A program made the position numbers and the translations under genes. This document shows positions 20,451 through 31,460 of a stretch of DNA of 64,000 bases, piece after piece; within the stretch, counting starts at the first letter, position 1; every line of letters begins with the position of its first letter. This DNA comes from Neoarius graeffei (lineage: Eukaryota; Chordata; Actinopteri; Siluriformes; Ariidae). The stretch lies in NCBI RefSeq assembly GCF_027579695.1, contig NC_083581.1:60094200-60158199 (forward strand), given 5' to 3'. A model generated the notes under the pieces. The model had not been told where the DNA came from. It made no database searches and saw only the letters and a list, made by a program, of their open reading frames with translations.

Positions 20451-22355
20451 ATGAAGATGATCAAACTTCTGATAGTCATGTGCGTCTGTGCGGTATTAAA
20501 ATCTGCTTTGAAAGCAGCCCTACCTACCGGTAGAATCAGACAGCAGCAATGGCGCATCCATGACCCGACGCCCAAGAACCCTGGAGAAGAAGGCCTGTGG
20601 TTTGATTTCTCCAGATACACCCGGCCTCTGTCCCCAGAGGAATGGACAAAATTCCAGCAAGACGAGAGACTCTTCAGGAGAGGTTTGGATACCAAACGGC
20701 TTGAATCGGAATACAATTTTGTTTTTACTGGCGATACACCGGACAAATGGACCAAAATCATCTGCATTCTAAACGGATTATACTTCAAAAATGGAACATT
20801 CACAGCATGTAACAGCAATGGCAAACCTTTTGGATTACCTCTTTTAAAATACACTCTGAGGATTTTAAAAAAGTTTCCACGCTTCAACCAAACACTTCCT
20901 GACACAACATCCGTGACCCACCTCCTGGAGTGGATAGAAGCACAACTGTGCTTCATACGAGGTGTCATTCAACCTCGCCTTGCCAACAGGAGAACAGAGC
21001 ATGAACAACAGGTGGGTCACAATAAACTCTCTTTCCTATGGCAGAATAGAAGATCAAGAGCAATTGAAATAGTCCTAAATAATGGGCAATATCCAAACCC
21101 GCCACCAGCCATTGACAATGTAGATATAGTCCAGAAATATTACGCTGATAAATATACTCAAAGTGACAGCGCGCCGCTAGAGGATGTACCGTGGCAACAA
21201 CCTTTCGTGGCACAGCCCCCTTCCAGCGAACTACAATCGCAGCCCTTTACAGAAAGTGAGGTAGAGAAGGTCATATCTGCTCTCCCGAACAATAAAGCCA
21301 GCGGATCTGATGGAGTAACATACAAGACTTTTAAAACCACAAAAGAAATATCATGCTCACTCCTTACAAACATATTCAATACCTGTCTGTTAAACGGCAA
21401 AGTGCCTGAGTCATGGAAGGGTGCCCTTATTCACAGGATCCCCAAAAAAGACAATATTGCCGAAGACCCCTCCACATGGAGAGATATCTCACTGCTGCCC
21501 ACAATATACAAAGTTTTTATGAAATGCCTACTATCACACATCCTGCCCTGGCTCACGGACAATAACATTCTTTCACCCTATCAAAAGGCGTACATCAACC
21601 GTCAGGGCATGCATGAACATGTGTTTTGCCTAAAGACGGGAATTGATGATTTTAAACACGATTCCAGTAAATTCTATGCCGTATTTCTGGACTTCCGTGA
21701 TGCGTTCGGCACCCTGCCCCATAGCGTAATGCTACACGCGTTAAAAGAAATACATCTCCCCCAGGCTTACATAAACATTATTACAGATGTCTACAGATCA
21801 TCCTTCACCCAGGTGATCTGTGGAAAGGCCCTTACTGATCCAATCTCATTGGAAGTAGGGATTAAAACAGGCTGTCCCTGGAGCGCCATCAACTTTGTTT
21901 TGGCCATCGACAACTGGCTGAAATGGATGGGCCAGTGCGCACCTGAAGGGGTGCGTTCACCAAGTCCAGTACAGGGATACGTAGACGACGTACAGATTGC
22001 CTCAAGACATGAGTCAGTCATACAACACATGCTCACTCACACGGAACATTTTTTGTTGTGGTCAAAGCTTCAGGTTAAGCCCACTAAATGCGCTGTTTTT
22101 TATGAGAGGCGCAGCGGAGGAAACCGCTGGTATCAGTCACAACGCGACAAACCACCGGCCTTTTCATTACTACAGCAACCACTACGAGTGTACTCGCGCA
22201 ATGAAACCTACACCTACCTCGGCCATCAATTCAATGTCGCAGGCGACTGGGAACATCAACAGTCAGAACTCATCAGCGAGTACACTCGTAGATTGCAACT
22301 CATAGACTCAGCCCCCCTACCCGTATGTTCAAAGTACAAGCCATTCGAGAAATAG
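20451..22355 (+). CDS. Reverse transcriptase part of the RLE retrotransposon
   Basis: This 634-codon frame copies the element RNA at a nicked target. Residues about 280-520 hold the RT core: NNKASGSDGVTYK, then FLDFRDAFGTLPHS (aspartate 414), GIKTGCPWSAINF and GYVDDVQIA (aspartates 512-513). The usual YADD is YVDD here, a tolerated change. The frame ends shortly after a run of six C at 22312-22317, where the following frame takes over. A one-base loss is the simplest cause. There is no internal stop, so the copy is recent. The start codon at 20451 follows an in-frame stop. Confidence 0.85.
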   Translation: MKMIKLLIVMCVCAVLKSALKAALPTGRIRQQQWRIHDPTPKNPGEEGLWFDFSRYTRPLSPEEWTKFQQDERLFRRGLDTKRLESEYNFVFTGDTPDKWTKIICILNGLYFKNGTFTACNSNGKPFGLPLLKYTLRILKKFPRFNQTLPDTTSVTHLLEWIEAQLCFIRGVIQPRLANRRTEHEQQVGHNKLSFLWQNRRSRAIEIVLNNGQYPNPPPAIDNVDIVQKYYADKYTQSDSAPLEDVPWQQPFVAQPPSSELQSQPFTESEVEKVISALPNNKASGSDGVTYKTFKTTKEISCSLLTNIFNTCLLNGKVPESWKGALIHRIPKKDNIAEDPSTWRDISLLPTIYKVFMKCLLSHILPWLTDNNILSPYQKAYINRQGMHEHVFCLKTGIDDFKHDSSKFYAVFLDFRDAFGTLPHSVMLHALKEIHLPQAYINIITDVYRSSFTQVICGKALTDPISLEVGIKTGCPWSAINFVLAIDNWLKWMGQCAPEGVRSPSPVQGYVDDVQIASRHESVIQHMLTHTEHFLLWSKLQVKPTKCAVFYERRSGGNRWYQSQRDKPPAFSLLQQPLRVYSRNETYTYLGHQFNVAGDWEHQQSELISEYTRRLQLIDSAPLPVCSKYKPFEK

Positions 22356-23722
22356 CCCTGTCCAAAATTCAACACCTTTTTGCAAATCTTCATCTCCCAC
22401 AAAAAACCCTCACTGAACTCAATAACATAACTGTCCGAACTGTAAGACAATGGTTCGGGCTAAACACACACTCAACCAGGGACATACTTTTTCAGTCTAA
22501 AAGGAAGGGGGGGCTGGGAGTACCCAACATCGAATGGATCTACACCGCTTCCAGAACCAGCCACCTGCTCAACATGCTACACAGTGACGATCTACAGATC
22601 CGAGAAATGACCCGGGCTTCATTATTTCAACACCTAAAGCGAGGGAAGATTCCCGTTGCGCATGATGCCGACGCTCAATTTCTAGGATTCCAGGTGAAGA
22701 GCAACGGTAAACTGGATATTAGAGCAACCGGATTTGGTGTGAGGTCAGACTGGATGGATCTAAATGATCTTTGCATCCGCACAGGAATACATCTGCGATG
22801 GGGCAAACTAGACGGCACAAAAATTACACCCGATGACAATATAATCACAGACCCACTCATCTACCCATGCGCAACTTATGCGCAAGGCGACGGTGAGCAA
22901 GAGCTGCCCGCGAAACATGCGCGGGCCTTCATCCTCCAAATGAAGCTGTCAGAGAGCGCACAGCACTGGGCCAGTCTAAAGCTGCAAGGGAAATTGGCGG
23001 GTTTAGCCTTTGCAGATCATGCGTTGTCACACTCTGTGCTCTCTAACTGCTCCATTGGTGAGGACATATTAATGTTTACCATCAAAGCCCGCCTCCAAGT
23101 CCTCCCAACGAAGTATAACTTGGCCACCTGGTATCCCCATAATCATGACCCACACTGCATCCTTCACTGTTCTACTAGGGAAAATGAAACAACTGCCCAT
23201 ATCTTTAATGGCTGTAGTTTTTATAAAGGACTCTACATTGTAAGACACGACCGACTGGTTGACCTGATCTCAGAGAGCATTAAAGACATTCTAGATGCAA
23301 CTACAAATATGCATAAACACAGTGCGGTGCAGATCAACTGGTTTAATACAGAAAATCATGACAATGTTCAATTGGATAATCTCCCAAACACTCCAGATAT
23401 TACCATCATTGATGAAACAAACAGAACAGTAACCACTGTTGAAATAGGCTGCTCTTTTGATTTATATATGGACACTTGTTTTAATGCCAAAATGTTGAAG
23501 TACCAGCCACTTCTTGAATCAATCATGGGTCTTGGGTATAACTGCAAATTAATTGTTCTTGTATTTGGGAGCCTTGGACATATACATAAACTGGTCATGC
23601 GAGGCTTGCAACTGTGTGGATTATGCAAAACAAGCGCGAAGAGACTGGCCAGATACTGTTCAATTTCTGCCATAATAGGAAGCTTGTCCATTTGGAGACG
23701 GAGATGTCATATTTATCCATAG
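22322..23722 (+). CDS. C-terminal zinc knuckle and restriction-like endonuclease of the same element
   Basis: The frame continues the protein after the shift with FKVQAIREIALSKI. Residues near 275-295 give C-x3-C-x9-H-x4-C (HCILHCSTRENETTAHIFNG). The endonuclease follows: PDITIIDETNRTVTTVEIG carries the PD and the downstream acidic residue, and AKMLKYQPLL carries the conserved lysine region. This enzyme nicks the genomic target to prime reverse transcription. It is open to its natural stop. Confidence 0.85.
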   Translation, partial: RMFKVQAIREIALSKIQHLFANLHLPQKTLTELNNITVRTVRQWFGLNTHSTRDILFQSKRKGGLGVPNIEWIYTASRTSHLLNMLHSDDLQIREMTRASLFQHLKRGKIPVAHDADAQFLGFQVKSNGKLDIRATGFGVRSDWMDLNDLCIRTGIHLRWGKLDGTKITPDDNIITDPLIYPCATYAQGDGEQELPAKHARAFILQMKLSESAQHWASLKLQGKLAGLAFADHALSHSVLSNCSIGEDILMFTIKARLQVLPTKYNLATWYPHNHDPHCILHCSTRENETTAHIFNGCSFYKGLYIVRHDRLVDLISESIKDILDATTNMHKHSAVQINWFNTENHDNVQLDNLPNTPDITIIDETNRTVTTVEIGCSFDLYMDTCFNAKMLKYQPLLESIMGLGYNCKLIVLVFGSLGHIHKLVMRGLQLCGLCKTSAKRLARYCSISAIIGSLSIWRRRCHIYP

Positions 23723-23836
23723 AGACTACTGGACTTATTATTTTTATATGATCACACTTGCCAATCTGCAGAATATTTCCAATAATGTTTGGATTTGTAA
23801 TCCTTCCCTGTGCGACGATCCAAATAAAAGTATTAA

Positions 23837-23837
<1 letters not shown>

Positions 23838-23917
<80 letters not shown>

Positions 23918-23918
23918 G
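23838..23918 (+). repeat. (TATC)n microsatellite
   Basis: About twenty TATC units lie directly at the 3' end of the RLE retrotransposon. Frames across it are repeat artefacts. Confidence 0.95.
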
Positions 23919-23937
23919 CCATAGCAACATTTGCATA

Positions 23938-25570
23938 CAGTTAGGTCCATATATATTTGGACACTGACACAAATTGTGTTTTTTTTACCTGTTTACTGAA
24001 ACATATTCAAGTTATAGTTATATAATGGACATAAAGTCCAGACTTTCAGCTTTCATTTGAGGGTATCCACATTAAAATTGGATGAAGGGTTTAGGAGTTT
24101 CAGCTCCTTAACATGTGCCACCCTGTTTTTAAAGGGACCAAAAGTAATTGGACAATTGACTCAAAGGCTATTTCATGGGCAGGTGTGGGCAATTCCTTCG
24201 TTATGTCATTCTCAATTAAGCAGATAAAAGGCCTGGAGTTGATTTGAGGTGTGGTGCTTGCATTTGGAAGATTTTGCTGTGAAGAAAACATGCGGTCAAA
24301 GGAGCTCTCCATGCAGGTGAAACAAGCCATCCTTAAGCTGCGAAAACAGAAAAAACCCATCCGAGAAATTGCTACAATATTAGGAGTGGCAAAATCTACA
24401 GTTTGGTACATCCTGAGAAAGAAAGAAAGCACTGGTGAACTCATCAATGCAAAAAGACCTGGACATTCACAGAAGACAACAGTAGTGGATGATCGCAGAA
24501 TAATGTCCATGGTGAAGAGAAACCCCTTCACAACAGCCAACCAAGTGAACAACACTCTCCAGGAGGTAGGCCTATCAATATCCAAATCTACCATAAAGAG
24601 AAGACTGCATGAAAGTAAATACAGAGGGTTCACTGCACGGTGCAAGCCACTCATAAGCCTCATGAATAAAAAGGCTAGATTGGACTTTGCTAAAAAACAT
24701 CTAAAAAAGCCAGCACAGTTCTGGAAGAACATTCTTTGGACAGATGAAACCAAGATCAACCTCTACCAGAATGATGGAAAGAAAAAAGTATGGCGAAGGC
24801 GTGGTACAGCTCACGATCCAAAGCATACCACATCATCTGTAAAACACGGCGGAGGCAGTGTGATGGCTTGGGCATGCATGGCTGCCAGTGGCACTAGGTC
24901 ACTAGTGTTTATTGATGATGTGACACAGGACAGAAGCAGGCGGATGAATTCTGAGGTATTCAGAGACATACTGTGTGCTCAAATCCAGCCAAACTGATTG
25001 GTTGGCATTTCATAATACAGATGGACAATGACCCAAAACATAAAGCCAAAGCAACCCAGGAGTTTATTAAAGCAAAGAAGTGGAATATTCTTGAATGGCC
25101 AAGTCAGTCACCTGATCTCAACCCAATTGAGCATGCATTTCACTTGTTAAAGACTAAACTTCAGATAGAAAGGCCCACAAACAAACAGCAACTGAAAACC
25201 GCTACAGTAAAGGCCTGGCAGAGCATTAAAAAGGAGGAAACACAGCGTCTGGTGATGTCCATGAGTTCAAGACTTCAGGCAGTCATTGCCAACAAAGGGT
25301 TTTCAACCAAGTATTAGAAATGAACATTTTATTTACAATTATTTAATTTGTCCAATTACTTTTGAGCCCCTGAAATGAAGGGATTGTGTTTAAAAAATGC
25401 TTTAGTTCCTCACATTTTTATGCAATCATTTTGTTCAACCCACTGAATTAAAGCTGAAAGTCTGAACTTCAACTGCATCTGAATTGTTTTGTTCACAATT
25501 CATTGTGGTAATGTACAGAACCAAAATTAGAAAAATGTTGCCTCTGTCCAAATATTTATGGACCTAACTG
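23938..25570 (+). mobile_element. Tc1-type DNA transposon, nearly intact
   Basis: The terminal repeats begin CAGTTAGGTCCATA and end in the complement. TA lies at both ends (23936-23937 and 25571-25572). The length of 1.63 kb is that of a complete Tc1 element. Only one frameshift is seen in the transposase. Confidence 0.95.
24290..25317 (+). pseudogene. Tc1 transposase with one frameshift
   Basis: The protein starts [20 protein letters not shown], with a paired-like helix-turn-helix ([19 protein letters not shown]) and a second helical motif ([15 protein letters not shown]). The DDE catalytic residues are in [21 protein letters not shown] and SPDLNPIEHAF, a DD34E pattern. A shift near 24990 moves the last third to another frame, consistent with a one-base deletion. 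Otherwise no stop interrupts it. This copy cannot make a full enzyme as it stands but could be mobilised in trans. Confidence 0.9.
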
Positions 25571-25574
25571 TATG

Positions 25575-26175
25575 TGTAACCTGTTCAGTTCATGATCAGA
25601 TATTGGCTATTAAATAGATTGTGATGCACCGGCACTGCAGTCGAAATGGAATCTTTGAATGCAGTTTTCTCCTTTTTCACTTCAAAATCCTGGAACTTGT
25701 GGATGAGGTACATGTAAAAGAGAAAACCTGAAGTTCTTGAAAATGCCAAAATATTACTATGGAAGGGTTATCCCATGGAAGGGTTATCCCAGGCTCTCAC
25801 CAGGGGTGGATAAAATACTGAGAAATTATATTTAAGTAAAAGTATAGATCATAATATCTAAGACAACTGATGATGGAATTATCCAGCCAAAAAAACTAAT
25901 TTTAAATGTACTCAAGCATTAAAAAGGAAGTTTTTAGCTGATGGAATTAACATGTCATGTCTTCATGTAAAATCTAACTTTGATTACTTAACTGAAAAAG
26001 CAACTACACCTTCTTACCCAAAAACATCATTCAATCTCTGTAAATTTGCAGAATCTGATTTGCTGCCAAAATAATTATGTTAGATAGTGGAATCAATGCT
26101 ATTCAAACATGACATTAGCAATAAATGCTTTAAAAAACAAACAAAAGCAAACAAAGTACTTTATTAAATATAGCC
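25575..26175. other. Intergenic, nothing recognised
   Basis: AT-rich sequence with a short tandem duplication of GGAAGGGTTATCCC near 25760-25790. No gene or named repeat. Confidence 0.4.
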
Positions 26176-26179
26176 CATT

Positions 26180-26727
26180 AATATTAGCAAATTGGCTAAA
26201 TATATACATCTTACCTTTCACTTTTGCTGGGACTTGTGATCAGAAAGTCCCAGCAAAAGTGAAAGGTAAGATGTATAAGACAGTAGTGAGACCAGCTGTG
26301 ATGTACGGATTGGAGACCGTACCCTTAACGAAGAGACAGGAGGCAAAGTTGGAGGTGGCGGAGTTGAGGATGTTAAGGTCTGCGATGGGAGGTTGGACAG
26401 GATAAGGAACGAGCACATCAGAAGGACAGCACATGTGGAAAGCTTGGGAATTAAGCTAAGAGAGATGAGACTGAGATGGTATGGGCACATCCTGAGAAGA
26501 GATGCAGAGCATGTGGGAAGGAGAATGTTGAGGATGGAGCTGCCAAGCACACGAAAACGAGGAAGGCCAAAGAGGAGATACATGGATGTGGTGAGAGAGG
26601 ACATGAAAGTGGCAGGTGTGGTAGAGAAGGATGCGGAAGACAGGGAGCAATGGAGACGAAAGATCCGCTGTGCCGACCCCTAATCGGGAGCAGTCAAAAG
26701 AAGAAGAATATTAGCAAATTGGCTAAA
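26180..26727 (+). mobile_element. 5'-inverted RTE-type LINE insertion with 21-bp target duplication
   Basis: The insertion is bounded by AATATTAGCAAATTGGCTAA plus A at 26180-26200 and 26707-26727, an exact 21-bp duplication. The first 35 bases are an inverted copy of the LINE's own start (arms 26203-26235 and 26245-26277). The LINE C-terminal coding part and 3' end follow. Confidence 0.93.
26245..26683 (+). pseudogene. C-terminal fragment of RTE-type LINE protein
   Basis: The fragment reads KGKMYKTVVRPAVMYGLETV, then after a one-frame change DRIRNEHIRRTAHVESLGIK, RLRWYGHILRRDAEHVGRR and KRGRPKRRYMDVVREDMK. This is the typical region after the RT domain in RTE-like LINEs. The stop is followed by CCCCTAATCGGGAGCAGTC and an AAG-rich tail. 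The RT catalytic part is absent through 5' truncation. Confidence 0.85.
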
Positions 26728-26729
26728 CT

Positions 26730-27156
26730 GATCTCAAATCTAACCTTTTCAAAGTAGAGGAGTCTATCAGGGAGGCAAAGATGCCGGCTCATTTAATAGG
26801 AATATTTGCCTAATCCAGCATACTGAAACATTTCACTGAGGTAGAGCCAAGGTTGCGCATTGTCAAGTTCCACACTGCAGTCTGGTGGTTTATACATATT
26901 CAAAAACACACAGAGCTACAACACTAACTACATTGTGTAGCATGAGATCATGGCGAAGGGCCAACTGGCATGATTCATGATAGTGTTTTCTACATTGATG
27001 AAGCTGATTGGATGCTAAACTGAAATGACTGGATGCTAAACTGAACCTGTTGAATTGAAATAGTGTAGTCATTGGCTTGATGAGAGAAGAGGCTAATTGT
27101 AGTGAGTATAATGAAGATCTAAATAAAAATATAAGGAATTTTTTTTTCTTGGAAAT
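26730..27156. other. Intergenic, nothing recognised
   Basis: A short direct duplication containing GGATGCTAAACTGAA lies near 27010-27045. No gene is seen. Confidence 0.4.
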
Positions 27157-27169
27157 AAGACTACAATTA

Positions 27170-27543
27170 GGGTGGCACGGTGATGTAGTGGTTAGCACTG
27201 TTGCCTCACAGTAAGAAGGTCCTGGGTTCGAGCCCAGCGGCCGGCGAGGGCCTTTCTGTGTGGAGTTTGCATGTTCTCCCCGTGTCTGTGTGGGTTTCCT
27301 CTGGGTGCTCCGGTTTCCTCCACAGTCCAAAGACATGCAGGTTAGGCTAATTGGTGGCTCTAAATTGACCATAGGTGTGAATGTGAGTGTGAATAGTTAT
27401 TTGTCTCTGTGTCAGCCCTACGATAACCTGGTGACTTGTCCAGGGTGTACCCCGCCTCTCGCCCATAGTCAGCTGGGATAGGCTCCAGCTTGCCTGTGAC
27501 CCTGTAGAACAGGATAAAGCGGCTACAGATAATGGATGGATGG
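27170..27543 (+). mobile_element. V-SINE copy with 13-bp target duplication
   Basis: Full-length copy with GGATGGATGG tail. AAGACTACAATTA lies at 27157-27169 and 27544-27556. Confidence 0.95.
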
Positions 27544-27559
27544 AAGACTACAATTACTC

Positions 27560-27999
27560 AATTTCAATCAATAATACTCAAGTGAAGCATAAATATGCTA
27601 AAATAATACTTAAGTATAGTTAAAATATATATACATACTTACTCATTGTCCACCCTTGGCCATGATACATATGCAGTCCATGGGATGAACAATAATAAGT
27701 GCTTTTACAGAGCTAGACAACTGATCTGCGATTGAACAGAGATCAAGGATCAACTTTAGATTCTCCAAGACTAATGACATGATCACAGAAGCTGGTGGAC
27801 TAAAGAATCAATAAATTACTCACTACACAAGCCTTCCTCCACTCCAAGATAAACTGTGATTGACATCACAGTATTTACTGGCTATTGTTCAGGCCAGTAA
27901 CCTTTTGTACAGTTACATAGTGTACTAGAGGGCAGATTTCCGTTTACCCCAGTCTTGTATTCATTCTGCCATCTACAGGATTTAGAATATGACTACAAT
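27560..27999. other. Intergenic or LINE 5' flank, nothing recognised
   Basis: No recognisable coding sequence. The LINE reading frame begins to be visible at about 28015. Confidence 0.4.
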
Positions 28000-28143
28000 T
28001 TTACATGACTACAGGATGTTGTTCCCTCTCATACCATTAAAGATACTTTTGATATAGTTGGCCCTAGCATCCAAGTTATCATTAATTCATGCCTAACCAC
28101 CGGCACTGTCCCAGCATGTTTTAAGCATGCAGTTGTCCAGCCC

Positions 28144-29211
28144 ATGCTTAAGAAACATAATCTTGATGCCAGGTGTCCAAAAAATTACCGTCCCATATCA
28201 AAGCTATCTTTAATCTCAAAAGTGCTAGAAAAAGTTGTTCTGTCACAGCTGTTACCTTTCCTAAGTTCAAATGAGTTACTGAAACCCTTTCAGTCAGGTT
28301 TCAGACCTCTCCATAGCACTGAAACTGCTCTGTTAAAGGTGACAAATGATCTCTTACTCACTTTAGACTCTGGTGAAAATGCTATTCTGATTTTATTGGA
28401 CCTTAACGCAGCTTTTGACACAGTCGACCACAACATCCTACTGTCCCGCCTTGAACATTGGGTGGGCATTACTGGTACAGCGTTAGACTGGTTCATCTCT
28501 TACATCACCCAGAGGACTTTTTCCGTTTCTTTAGAAAATTTCTTTTCCTCCTCTGCCCCTGTCTTCTATGGGGTCCCTCAGGGGTCCATACTGGGGCCAA
28601 TTTTGTTCTGCCTGTATATGCTACCTCTAGGCAACATCATTAGGAAGCACAACATCTCTTTCCACCTTTATGCTGATGACTCCCAGCTGTATCTCCCTTT
28701 AAAAATTAATGCTTCCATCCAACCTCTCATTAACTGTCTCCATGACATTAAGTCTTTGATGTCAAATAATTTTCTTCAACTAAACAGCGATAAAACTGAA
28801 GTTATCATTTTTGGCCCTCATAAATCTCTAAACCACTTCTCTAATAGCTTAGATTATCTCTCCCCATATGTCAAGTCCCACGCCAGGAACTTGGGTGTCA
28901 TCCTTGACTCTGAGCTCCGCCTTGATAAACAAATCAGCTCTGTCGTCAAAAACAGTTACAATCGGTTAAGAATCATTGCCAAACTCAAATCCTTTCTGTC
29001 CTATCATGATTTGGAGAAAGTCATTCATGCCTTCATCACATCATGGTTAGACTACTGCAATTCCTTATACCTTGGCCTCCCTCAGTCTTTTCTATCACGT
29101 CTTCAATTAGTCCAAAATGCAGCTGCAAGACTGTTGACAGGCACTAGGAAGCGGGAGCATATTACTCCAACTCTTGCCTCCTTGCATTGGCTCCCCTTCA
29201 ATTCAGGGTAA
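28144..29211 (+). CDS. LINE reverse transcriptase, 5'-truncated
   Basis: This 355-codon open frame has [34 protein letters not shown] (first catalytic aspartate), [20 protein letters not shown] and [14 protein letters not shown] (YADD). The thumb region ([17 protein letters not shown]) follows. The endonuclease is missing. No internal stop is present, which suggests a fairly young insertion. The frame then shifts into the C-terminal part starting [19 protein letters not shown]. Confidence 0.88.
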   Translation: MLKKHNLDARCPKNYRPISKLSLISKVLEKVVLSQLLPFLSSNELLKPFQSGFRPLHSTETALLKVTNDLLLTLDSGENAILILLDLNAAFDTVDHNILLSRLEHWVGITGTALDWFISYITQRTFSVSLENFFSSSAPVFYGVPQGSILGPILFCLYMLPLGNIIRKHNISFHLYADDSQLYLPLKINASIQPLINCLHDIKSLMSNNFLQLNSDKTEVIIFGPHKSLNHFSNSLDYLSPYVKSHARNLGVILDSELRLDKQISSVVKNSYNRLRIIAKLKSFLSYHDLEKVIHAFITSWLDYCNSLYLGLPQSFLSRLQLVQNAAARLLTGTRKREHITPTLASLHWLPFNSG

Positions 29212-29402
29212 AATTTAAGGTTTTACTGCTTGTTTTTAAGGCTTTACATGGCCAGGCTCCATCCTATATTAGTAGTCTCATCCACACACAATCCACATCC
29301 AGATCCCTTAGATCTGCAAATAAAGACTTATTAATTGTGCCCAGAACACGCATGAAAACGAAAGGTGACAGGGCTTTCTCTGTTGCCGCTCCATGTCTAT
29401 AG
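29187..29402 (+). pseudogene. LINE C-terminal segment in shifted frame
   Basis: The segment reads FKALHGQAPSYISSLI and VPRTRMKTKGDRAFSVAAPC, the usual C-terminal stretch of this LINE group. The open frame reads through to 29402, where the inserted TIR element begins. The last coding residues resume at about 30405. Confidence 0.75.
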
Positions 29403-29407
29403 AACCA

Positions 29408-30401
29408 ACTGGGGAACACAATTTTTGTTGAGTTAGGTCTGACAGCTGTTTTTAACTAATTTTTGGGTGCGGAATCCAAAACTGATCTCAGTTTTTCTCT
29501 ATCACGTCAAGTTTTTGAACTATAGGATCCCCGTTTTCTTAAAAAATATGAAAAATACTGTACTTAACAGATATGTGCTTGTTTTATAAAAATTTACAAA
29601 TATTGACATACAATGAAATATGAAAGAAACAGGCATGACTGCAATGTTTATTTAACACTATTATGTTTTTACAAAGGATATGGCTACTGTAATTATAATT
29701 GTGTGCAAGAAGAAGAAACCTTTATTCATGACATGCACACTTCAAGCACAGTGAAATTCATCCTCTGCATTTAACCCATCTGAAGCAGTGAACACATGCA
29801 CACACTCAGAGCAGTGAGCAGCCACACCAGAGCGCCCGGGGAGCAGTCGGGGTCAGGTACCTTGCTCAAGGGCACCTCAGCCCAAGGCCGCCCCATGTTA
29901 ACCTAACTGCATGTCTTTGGATTGTGGGGGAAACCGGAGCACCTGGAGGAAACCCACGCAGACACGGGGAGAACACGCAAACTCTACACAGAAAGGCCCT
30001 TGCCGGCCACTGGGTTCAAACCCGGAACCTTCTTGCTGTGAGGCGATCATGCTAACCACTACACCACCGTGCCACCCATGCAAGTAGTTAAGGTAAAAAT
30101 TTACGTTTATAGCTCTTTCTGGAGTGTTCAACTTGAGGACTATTGCGTTTGATGCTCCAACAATAGTCAGCCATCATATGTACATCCCATCTACCCTGAT
30201 AACGTTCTTCCATAACCTTCAAATAGTCTTACTACAGCTAATCAGTGGAATTTTGCTTATCTGGAGGGTAAGCTGTGGAGAAAAAAACTTGACGTGCTAG
30301 AAAAAACTGACTGCAATTTTGGAATCAGCATGCCAATTTTAGTTTTAATCAGCATAAAACTCTAACTCAACAGAAAATTTTTTTCAAATTGTTCCCCAGT
30401 G
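29408..30401. mobile_element. TIR element inserted in the LINE
   Basis: The ends read CTGGGGAACACAATTTTTGT and the complement of CTGGGGAACAATTTG. Both halves carry TGTTGAGTTAG near the end. The element separates two parts of one LINE coding region and contains a V-SINE. No protein and no clear target duplication were seen. The superfamily is unassigned. Confidence 0.65.
29710..30078 (-). mobile_element. V-SINE with AATAAAGG-type tail
   Basis: A reverse copy with the alternative tail at its left (GAAACCTTTATTCATGACAT) and the tRNA-like head at its right. TGCAAG flanks it at 29704-29709 and 30079-30084. Confidence 0.88.
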
Positions 30402-30689
30402 TTACCTTCTAATGTTAAAAGTGCCTCTTCCATTTCAATTTTCAAATCCCGACTTAAAACTTACCTTTATACTCTGGCTTTTCCTTCATCTTAACACCCT
30501 TTTCCTGCTCTATTTCTCAAAACTCCTGTGTACTTATATTCGTGGTTTTGTTTATAATTGCGTGTGTTATCCCTTTTCTGTGAATATTTATTCCTTCTTG
30601 TTTTATTAACTCTGTACAGCACTTTGGTCAGTTTAAAACTGTGTTTTTAAATGTGCTTTATAAATAAATATTACTTACTTACTTACTCA

Positions 30690-31460
30690 CTAATTTCACA
30701 GAAACTGCTCCCCAACTATTGGGTCAAAGTCCAGTCCTGCCTTCCGCAGCACGTAACCATAAAACCAACCACGATAGGATATAATAATGTGTTGGGGGGA
30801 AAACCTAACCACTTCAACATCAAAACAACTCTATTTTACCTCTGACACACTAACAGGAGGAGATGGCACATCCAGAGGTCAAAGTCTCCTAAACTACCAT
30901 GCTACATATCAGCACGCACAGACCATCCTGTCAAAATCACAAGTCTAACGTTTGACCTGAAATAATCCTGGCTCAGATTTCCAAGAGCTACACTGTACAA
31001 AGCGTACTGCAAACCAGGCTCTTCAAAATAGCACATAATGACATACTTTACTTGTTCAAGATACACAGGTCAACCAGGAAAATGTAATCAATCACTTAGA
31101 ATCGCTCATCTCAACATTTGGTCATGTAAATGGAGGCAAGACACTTACTTGCTCGCTCATATTTAAGGACACGCATAGGACGAATAAATATACATTAACT
31201 GTCCACTGGATTGTTTAATAAAGGTTTTTGTTCTACTAATTAATAAAAGTAAATTTACCACTTATTAAAGACTGATTATAAACATTTTAAATAAGTAAAT
31301 ATATACAGTATTTAAAATAAATCCACAGGCTTTCCCCTCAGCTTTAAAGAGCATGTACGTTCTCTTGTTGTGGAAGCCAATTTGTTGTTCACTCATTTTG
31401 TTCTGTATTGTCCGTATTTCAATAGTTGTTTTTACTCAAGTTTAAGGGTAAGGTGTTACA
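30690..31460. other. Intergenic, nothing recognised
   Basis: No exon or nameable repeat is seen here. Confidence 0.4.

Larger units (their letters stand above)
20317..23837 (+). mobile_element. Non-LTR retrotransposon with restriction-like endonuclease (R4/Dong/Rex6-like)
   Basis: The element spans from the ATGT tract to the TATC tract and carries one coding region broken by a single shift near 22320. The reverse transcriptase lies in the first part. A CCHC-like zinc knuckle and a PD...E...K endonuclease lie in the second part. That order is the hallmark of the older, target-specific non-LTR clades, as opposed to the APE-type LINEs elsewhere in this window. The 3' end runs directly into a tetranucleotide repeat, as known for Dong-type insertions into microsatellites. 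No N-terminal zinc finger was seen, so the 5' end may be truncated. Confidence 0.85.
28000..30690 (+). mobile_element. APE-type LINE (CR1/L2/I-related), split by a TIR element
   Basis: An RT coding region (28144-29211) is followed by the protein's C-terminus in another frame (29187-29402). The last coding bit and 3' untranslated region lie at 30405-30690 and end in a TACT repeat. A TIR element of about 1 kb separates the last two parts. The 5' part is truncated before the RT domain. Confidence 0.8.

Noticed and set aside
20281..23918. CRISPR-like regular repeats
   Set aside because: Only pure tetranucleotide tracts are present, with no spaced repeats of 23-47 bp. The genome is eukaryotic.
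23758..23967. Open frame of repeated Ser-Ile-Tyr-Leu
   Set aside because: It is a translation of the TATC microsatellite.
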